Shown piece by piece: positions 58,534 through 64,000 of a DNA stretch of 64,000 nucleotides. The stretch lies in the NCBI RefSeq assembly GCF_028279465.1, contig NZ_JANQNS010000015.1, positions 372,001-436,000 on the forward strand. The letters are read 5' to 3'. The position numbers were made by a program, and so were the translations under genes. Position 1 is the first letter of the stretch, and every line of letters starts with the position of its first letter. The notes under the pieces are model-generated. The model was not told the DNA's origin and ran no database searches. It worked only from the letters and a program-made list of their open reading frames with translations. The DNA is from Parasphingopyxis sp. GTDB lineage: Bacteria; Pseudomonadota; Alphaproteobacteria; Sphingomonadales; Sphingomonadaceae.

Positions 58534-61500
58534 ATGCCTAAGCGCCTCACCCCCCTCTATCCGCTGACCGGCGAACAGCGGGACGCGTCCGATCCCGATG
58601 CGCTGGCCTGGCTTTCCGCCTCGGCGGGAACGGGCAAGACGCAGGTGCTCACGGCCCGGGTGATGCGCTTGCTGCTCTCGGGCGTCGATCCCGCGTCGAT
58701 CCTGTGCCTGACATTTACCAAGGCGGGCGCGGCGGAGATGGCCGATCGCATCCATGCGCGGCTTGCGCATTGGGTACGGCTCAAAAGCCCGTTGCTCGCC
58801 GCCGAACTCATGGCGCTCGGCGAGGCGCATGATCCGGACTCGGTCGCTCAGGCCCGGCGGCTGTTCGCGCGCGTGCTCGACGCGACAGGCGGGGGGCTGC
58901 GTATCCAGACCATCCATGCCTTCGCGCAAAGCCTGCTCGCGGCATTTCCGGCCGAAGCGCGCATCGTGCCCGGTTTCCGGCCCATCGAGGGGCGCGAACA
59001 GTCGCTGCTGATGCGTGAGACGCTGGCCGCGATGCTGGTGGCGGCGGAAGAGCGGGGCGACAATGCGCTGATCGCCGATGTGCAGCAATTGAGCCGCAGG
59101 CTGGGCGAGCAGGGCGCCGAGCGCTTTCTCGAGCGCTGCGCCCATGCGTTGGAGGCGATGATGGGGCTCGGGCCGCCCGAACTGTTCGGGGATGCGTTAA
59201 GGCGCGCGCTGGACGTGCCGCTTGGCGATGTGGATGCGGCGATCATCGCGGAATGCGCCGACGGCGCGTTCGACATGGCCGCGCTGCGCCAGGTCGCCAA
59301 GGCGAATATCGCCTGGGCGAGCAAGACGGGCCTTGCGAATGCGGATTTCATCGCGGAGTGGACGGCATCGGACGCGGAGACCCGTGCGGGGCGGCTGGAA
59401 GAGCTGCGCAATGTCTGGGCGACGAAGGCCGGCGATCTGAAGAAATTCAGCTCAAAGCAGCTCGATGCCGATCCGGATTACGCAGAACTGTGCGCGGCGC
59501 TCGATGCGGACGTGGCGCGGCTGCTGGGCCTGCGTATCAAGTCGGAATTTGCCGATTTCGCAGCCGCGGCGCTGCGCGCGGGCCGGATGTTTGCCGAGAA
59601 TTATGCGGGTGCCAAGCGCCGAGCGGGCGTGCTCGATTTCAACGATATGATCGGCCTGACGCGCGACCTACTCAACCAACCCGGTATCGGTGAGTGGATC
59701 CGCTACAAACTTGATCGCTCAATCGATCATATCCTCGTCGACGAGGCGCAGGATACGAACACGGCGCAATGGTCGATCATCGCAGCCTTGAGCGGCGAGT
59801 TCTTCGAGATCGATCCCGACAGCGCCGATGCCGTGCATCGTACGATCTTCGCAGTTGGCGATTTCAAACAGGCGATTTTCGGGTTTCAGGGGACCAATCC
59901 GGAGGCTTTCGAAGCAGCGAGACAGGCTTTTTCCGGCCATATCGCAGCGCGCGGGCGCGAGCTGCGCGATCTTAGTCTCGACAAGAGCTATCGGTCCTCG
60001 CCGCCAATTCTTGAGCTGGTCGATGCGGTGATGGCGGGAGTCGGCGGGGACGCTATCGGCCTGCCGGATGGGCTGCGCGCGCATATCAGCGCGCATGAAG
60101 GGCGGCCGGGGCGGGTGACTTTGCTTGAGCCGGTGCTCGGCGCGGCGGTGGACGACGCCGATCCGGGCGAGGAGAGTTGGCTTGCCGACGCCAAGCTCGC
60201 GCTGGCGCGCAAGATGGCGCAGCAGGTGAAAGGCTGGATCGCCGAAGGACCGGACCAGATGTGGCTGGCGGGCAAGGGCAGGGCGCTGCGCCCCGAAGAT
60301 GTCCTGATCCTCGTGCGCAGCCGGGGTGAGCTCGCTTCGCTGCTGGTCGCGCGGCTGCATGAGGAGGGCGTACCGGTAGCGGGCGTCGACCGGTTGATGC
60401 TGACCGATCCGCTGGCGATCCAGGATTTGCTGGCCGCGCTGCGCTTCGCGCTTCAGCCCGAGGACGACCTCAATTTCGCGAACCTTCTGGTGTCGCCGCT
60501 GTTCGGCTGGTCGCAGGAGCAACTTTACACACTCGCACGAAACAGAAAAACGAGCCTTTGGAGCGTGTTTCGTGATAGATTTGATACTGAATTGCAAGAA
60601 AATAGCGAATTCGGCGATACCCTTCTCGGTGTAAACGAAATACTCAACCAAGCCGATTTCGTGACGCCCTACCAACTTCTCGAATCCATCCTATCGGGCC
60701 CGATCCAGGGCCGCAAAAAACTGCTCGCCCGGCTAGGCGAAGAGGCGCGCGATCCGATCGAGGAATTGCTCAACGCGGCCCTGCTGTTCGAAGCCGATAA
60801 CCCGCCATCCCTGCAACACTTCATCGACTGGTTCGATCGCGGCGATGCCGAAATCAAACGCGATCCCGCGGCCCCACTCGATGCGGTGCGGGTCATGACG
60901 GTGCATGGCGCAAAAGGTCTGCAAGCCCCGCTCGTCATTCTAGCCGACGCGACCTTCGATCCAGACCTGATGCGCAGCGGCACTGTCGATTTCGCGATAG
61001 ACGATGATAGCCTGCCAGTCCCGCTCCCGCATCCGCGCAAGGCAGAGCAGGTCGACGCGCTCGCTGACGCCGTCGAACGCGCGAAAGCGGCGGATCGCGA
61101 GGAGCATTGGCGGCTGCTCTATGTCGCGCTGACCCGTGCCGAGGAGCAACTGGTGATCGGCGGATCGCTGGGCCCGCGCAATCGGAACGGACCGCCGGAG
61201 GATAGCTGGTACAGCGCGGTCGAAAGGGCGATGCAGGGTTTCGAAGCTGAGGCGGAGGAAAATGATATCTGGTCGGGCATGCGGCAGTTCGACGGTACGC
61301 GCCCCGCTACGCAGATGTCCCGTAAAACCGCGCCCCGCCGGTCAACCGCGCCCGATCTGGAGAAACCAGACTGGCTCGATCAATCGGCTCCGCAGGAAGA
61401 ACGCCCGCCCCGGCCGCTCGCGCCATCCTCTCTCGGTGACGATCATGTGTCCGACCCGCCGCCCGATGCCACCATGCACGCGGCGGCCGAGCGCGGCCGG

Positions 61501-62013
61501 CTGCTACACAGCCTGTTCGAGCGGCTGCCCGACATTGCGGCGGATGAGAGGCGCGATGCGGCGCGCACCTGGTTGGAACGATCTGCCGGCGTTGAGGATT
61601 CCGAACATCGGGAGGCGCTGGTTTCCGATGCGCTCGCCATTATCGAGCATCCCGATTTCGCCGAGATTTTCGCGTCCGATGCCATGGCCGAAGCACCGAT
61701 CGCGGCGGTGGTTGGGGAAATCGTCGTTTCGGGTACAGTCGACCGTCTGCGCGTCACCGACGACCGGGTGCAGGTCATTGATTTCAAGACCGGCAGTTTC
61801 GTGCCGGACGATACCGACGCCGCACCCGTTGCTCACATCCGCCAGATGGCGGCCTATGCGGCGGCGCTAGCCGTTATCTTTCCGGACCGCAGCATAGAAA
61901 CAAGCTTGCTCTATACATCCGGCCCGCGCCTGATTTCGCTGTCTGATCAGGATATTGCGGCACACAAGCCCGGCTTGCCCCGCACAGAGCAAAGTTTGTC
62001 GCGCGCAGGTTGA
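58534..62013 (+). CDS. addA: Double-strand break repair helicase AddA
   Basis: UvrD-like helicase and nuclease partner of AddB. The 1159-residue protein has Walker [42 protein letters not shown] (Walker B), [30 protein letters not shown] and a C-terminal nuclease with VQVIDFKTG. The ATG at 58534 has GGAGGA upstream. The stretch near 60530-60720 uses more A/T-rich codons than the rest. Unlike many operons, a 230-nt repeat-bearing gap separates it from addB. Confidence 0.94.
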   Translation: MPKRLTPLYPLTGEQRDASDPDALAWLSASAGTGKTQVLTARVMRLLLSGVDPASILCLTFTKAGAAEMADRIHARLAHWVRLKSPLLAAELMALGEAHDPDSVAQARRLFARVLDATGGGLRIQTIHAFAQSLLAAFPAEARIVPGFRPIEGREQSLLMRETLAAMLVAAEERGDNALIADVQQLSRRLGEQGAERFLERCAHALEAMMGLGPPELFGDALRRALDVPLGDVDAAIIAECADGAFDMAALRQVAKANIAWASKTGLANADFIAEWTASDAETRAGRLEELRNVWATKAGDLKKFSSKQLDADPDYAELCAALDADVARLLGLRIKSEFADFAAAALRAGRMFAENYAGAKRRAGVLDFNDMIGLTRDLLNQPGIGEWIRYKLDRSIDHILVDEAQDTNTAQWSIIAALSGEFFEIDPDSADAVHRTIFAVGDFKQAIFGFQGTNPEAFEAARQAFSGHIAARGRELRDLSLDKSYRSSPPILELVDAVMAGVGGDAIGLPDGLRAHISAHEGRPGRVTLLEPVLGAAVDDADPGEESWLADAKLALARKMAQQVKGWIAEGPDQMWLAGKGRALRPEDVLILVRSRGELASLLVARLHEEGVPVAGVDRLMLTDPLAIQDLLAALRFALQPEDDLNFANLLVSPLFGWSQEQLYTLARNRKTSLWSVFRDRFDTELQENSEFGDTLLGVNEILNQADFVTPYQLLESILSGPIQGRKKLLARLGEEARDPIEELLNAALLFEADNPPSLQHFIDWFDRGDAEIKRDPAAPLDAVRVMTVHGAKGLQAPLVILADATFDPDLMRSGTVDFAIDDDSLPVPLPHPRKAEQVDALADAVERAKAADREEHWRLLYVALTRAEEQLVIGGSLGPRNRNGPPEDSWYSAVERAMQGFEAEAEENDIWSGMRQFDGTRPATQMSRKTAPRRSTAPDLEKPDWLDQSAPQEERPPRPLAPSSLGDDHVSDPPPDATMHAAAERGRLLHSLFERLPDIAADERRDAARTWLERSAGVEDSEHREALVSDALAIIEHPDFAEIFASDAMAEAPIAAVVGEIVVSGTVDRLRVTDDRVQVIDFKTGSFVPDDTDAAPVAHIRQMAAYAAALAVIFPDRSIETSLLYTSGPRLISLSDQDIAAHKPGLPRTEQSLSRAG

Positions 62014-62066
62014 GCGCGAGCGGGGCGCACCCTACATGCTGCTTAACCGATAAGGAGATACAGATC

Positions 62067-62393
62067 ATGGCGACCAAGCCCGTTACCGACGGAAGTTTCG
62101 AACAGGATGTTCTCAATGCTGATGGCCCGGTTCTCGTGGACTTCTGGGCCGAGTGGTGCGGCCCGTGCAAGATGATCGGCCCGGCGCTTGAAGAACTTTC
62201 CGACGAAATGGCCGATCAGGTGACGATCACCAAGGTCAATATCGATGAAAACCCGGAAGCCGCCGCCAAATATGGCGTGCGCAGCATTCCGACCATGCTG
62301 ATCTTCAAGGGCGGCGAGAAGCATGCCGAGAAGGTTGGCGCCGCACCCAAGATGCAGCTCAAACAGTGGATCGAGAGCGCTGTCGCGGTGTAG
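62067..62393 (+). CDS. trxA: Thioredoxin
   Basis: Cytoplasmic disulfide reductase. The 108-residue protein has the active site WAEWCGPCK, the cis-Pro in RSIPTM and the typical length. AAGGAG precedes the ATG at 62067. It follows addA, as in many alphaproteobacteria. Confidence 0.96.
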   Translation: MATKPVTDGSFEQDVLNADGPVLVDFWAEWCGPCKMIGPALEELSDEMADQVTITKVNIDENPEAAAKYGVRSIPTMLIFKGGEKHAEKVGAAPKMQLKQWIESAVAV

Positions 62394-62394
62394 C

Positions 62395-63192
62395 TTAGCC
62401 GAACAATATTTCGGCCGCCCAGTCCCATAGCTCGGGCGTGGCGGCCGACAGCAGGTCCGGATCGCGGCGCGCCACACTGTAAGCATCGCCGTCCGGCCAC
62501 GCGGTTTTGCCCCCCGCTTCTTCAAGAAACAGGACTCCGGCCGCATGGTCATAAGGGTATGACTTGGCGAATAGCGCTATGTCGTTTTGACCAAGGGCCA
62601 CGCGCGGATATTGCTCGCCAGCGCAGCGCGGGATCGGAACGATAGTCAGCGTTCCGTCGGCGCGATTCGCGAAAGCCTGCTGCCGATCCTCATCCATAAA
62701 ATGCAATCCCAGAGCCGCAAGTGGCTGACTGTGCGGGCTGGTGTGTGACGCGATCCGCTCGCCATTCAGATAGGCACCCTGACCGCGCGCGGCATAGCAG
62801 ATACGCGGAGTCAACGGATCGAATATCCAGCCCGCCTGGGCTTCGGAATCGGCGAGCAGCGCAATCATCAGTGCAAAGGGCGCCCTGCCTTCCGCAAAAT
62901 TCGATGTTCCGTCGAGCGGATCGATCAACCAGATCATGCCCCGGTCCAACGTCTCGAGCAGTTCCGGGTTTTCAGCAGCGCCTTCTTCGCCGACAATCCG
63001 CGCCTCCGGCAGAAGCTTGGTCAGTCCTTCTGCAATACGCTCTTCGCTTGCATGATCGACGATTGTGACGATATCCCCCGGCGCCTTTTCAGCAATATCT
63101 TCGCTCGCGAGCTGCTGAAAACGCGGCAGCACGATATCTTTCGCAACCGCGCGCATGAGCATGGTGACCTGCTCGGCGAGGATCGGGTTCAT
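62395..63192 (-). CDS. Inositol-monophosphatase-family phosphatase
   Basis: A 265-residue metal-dependent phosphatase. The metal-binding Glu is in VGEEGA and the signature [10 protein letters not shown] is intact; [14 protein letters not shown] is the C-terminal motif. The substrate may be inositol phosphate, histidinol phosphate or another. The ATG at 63192 overlaps argJ by 4 nt. It is 1 nt from the end of trxA, which is convergent. Confidence 0.88.
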   Translation of the reverse strand: MNPILAEQVTMLMRAVAKDIVLPRFQQLASEDIAEKAPGDIVTIVDHASEERIAEGLTKLLPEARIVGEEGAAENPELLETLDRGMIWLIDPLDGTSNFAEGRAPFALMIALLADSEAQAGWIFDPLTPRICYAARGQGAYLNGERIASHTSPHSQPLAALGLHFMDEDRQQAFANRADGTLTIVPIPRCAGEQYPRVALGQNDIALFAKSYPYDHAAGVLFLEEAGGKTAWPDGDAYSVARRDPDLLSAATPELWDWAAEILFG

Positions 63193-64000
63193 GTACGGTA
63201 ATCCGCGTTGATCGAGATATAGCCATGGGTGAGGTCGCAGGTCCAAACGGTTGCATGGCCGTTGCCGATCCCCAGATCGACGCCGATTTCGATATTGTCG
63301 CCCTTCAAATGCGCCGCGACGGGCGCTTCGTCATAGCCGTCCACGGCCAGCCCGTTTTCGGCCACTTGCGTTGCGCCGAACCGGATCGAGAGCCGGTCGC
63401 GGTCCGCCGGTTCGCCGGCCTTGCCGACCGCCATAACGACCCGACCCCAATTGGCGTCTTCCCCCGCAATCGCGGTTTTCACGAGTGGCGAATTGGCGAC
63501 GGACAAGGCCACGCGCCTCGCGCTTTCGCCGCTCTCCGCGCCTTCGACCCGAATCTCGATAAATTTCGTCGCACCTTCGCCATCACGCACGACGAGCTGG
63601 GCAAGCTCCAGACAGACGGCTTCGAGTGCGGCGGCGAAGGCATCTGCGCCGGCATCGTCCATCGCGGCAAGAGGTGAATTGCCTGCCTTTCCGGTCGCGA
63701 AGAGCAGCACGGTATCCGATGTGGAAGTGTCGCTATCGACGGTGATGCAATTGAAAGTTTTGGCGACGGCGCGGTTCAGCATGTCCTGAAGCAACGCCGG
63801 CTCTATGGCCGCATCGGTGAAGACAAAGCCCAGCATCGTCGCCATGTCCGGTGCGATCATGCCCGATCCCTTGGCGATGCCGCTAATCTGCACGGTGGTG
63901 TCGGCGATCACGGCGCTGGCCGTCGCACCCTTGGGGAAGGTGTCTGTCGTGCCGATAGCGCGCGCGGCGTCCTTCCAGCGCGCTGCATCCGCTGTAAATA
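63189..64000 (-). CDS. argJ: Glutamate N-acetyltransferase/amino-acid acetyltransferase ArgJ, partial
   Basis: Moves an acetyl group from acetylornithine to glutamate in arginine synthesis. Only the C-terminal 270 residues lie in the window; the frame stays open to base 64000. The self-cleavage Thr is in [17 protein letters not shown] and the end is [26 protein letters not shown] is also typical. The start lies outside. Confidence 0.93.
   Translation of the reverse strand, partial: FTADAARWKDAARAIGTTDTFPKGATASAVIADTTVQISGIAKGSGMIAPDMATMLGFVFTDAAIEPALLQDMLNRAVAKTFNCITVDSDTSTSDTVLLFATGKAGNSPLAAMDDAGADAFAAALEAVCLELAQLVVRDGEGATKFIEIRVEGAESGESARRVALSVANSPLVKTAIAGEDANWGRVVMAVGKAGEPADRDRLSIRFGATQVAENGLAVDGYDEAPVAAHLKGDNIEIGVDLGIGNGHATVWTCDLTHGYISINADYRT

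Overview
The window looks like chromosome of a high-GC alphaproteobacterium, most likely of the Sphingomonadales. Supporting signs are the tsaE-amgK-murU-addB-addA-trxA block following a DivL-type kinase gene, the ffh-rpsP-rimM-trmD-rplS block, a type A RNase P RNA, and an AmpD-like amidase next to that RNA. Dense 4-nt start/stop overlaps and GTG or TTG starts are common.

Layout. 1-3.6 kb is the edge of a prophage: a lysis cassette (amidase endolysin, holin-like protein, overlapping inner and outer spanins) on +, a multi-hairpin intergenic segment, then five small - strand genes. 3.8-9.0 kb is a compact chemotaxis operon, cheA-cheW-cheY-cheB-cheR, without receptors or flagellar genes in view. 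9.0-12.2 kb holds an amidase, rnpB, a Yip1-type membrane protein, a J-domain protein, a ferredoxin-like protein and SufE. 12.3-16.7 kb is a phage-shock (Psp) locus: divergent pspF, a good sigma-54 promoter, then a nine-gene - strand unit (small exported protein, pspA, pspB, pspC and five more small membrane/coiled-coil proteins that resemble PspB). 16.8-24.2 kb carries two tandem TPR proteins, sodB, yciB, ftsY, mtaB, dapF and a GGDEF-EAL protein. 24.4-28.5 kb is ffh-rpsP-rimM-(DUF1493-like insert)-trmD-rplS. 28.6-46.1 kb is mixed metabolism and transport: GNAT, S9 peptidase, asd, emrAB, isomerase, GFA protein, hydrolase, TetR and SDR, AMP nucleosidase, peroxiredoxin, yqgE, and a sulfate adenylyltransferase/APS kinase fusion. 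46.5-52.8 kb has ahcY behind a strong palindrome, a metal-type TonB receptor and divL. 53.1-64 kb has tsaE, amgK, murU, addB, addA, trxA, an inositol-monophosphatase-family gene and a truncated argJ.

How genes work together. FtsY and Ffh are the two SRP GTPases. The amidase, AmgK and MurU fit peptidoglycan recycling. Asd and DapF serve diaminopimelate/lysine synthesis. Sat-CysC and AhcY belong to sulfur and methyl-cycle metabolism. PspF, the sigma-54 promoter and the Psp genes form one envelope-stress unit. DivL belongs to the CckA-CtrA cell-cycle pathway, and a CtrA-like half-box pair lies upstream of cheA.

The best candidate for something undescribed is the amplified Psp array at 12.28-15.6 kb. 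Next are the prophage multi-hairpin segment at about 2.0-2.13 kb and the DUF1493-like gene inserted between rimM and trmD. All calls come from reading sequence and recalling families; no database search was possible.
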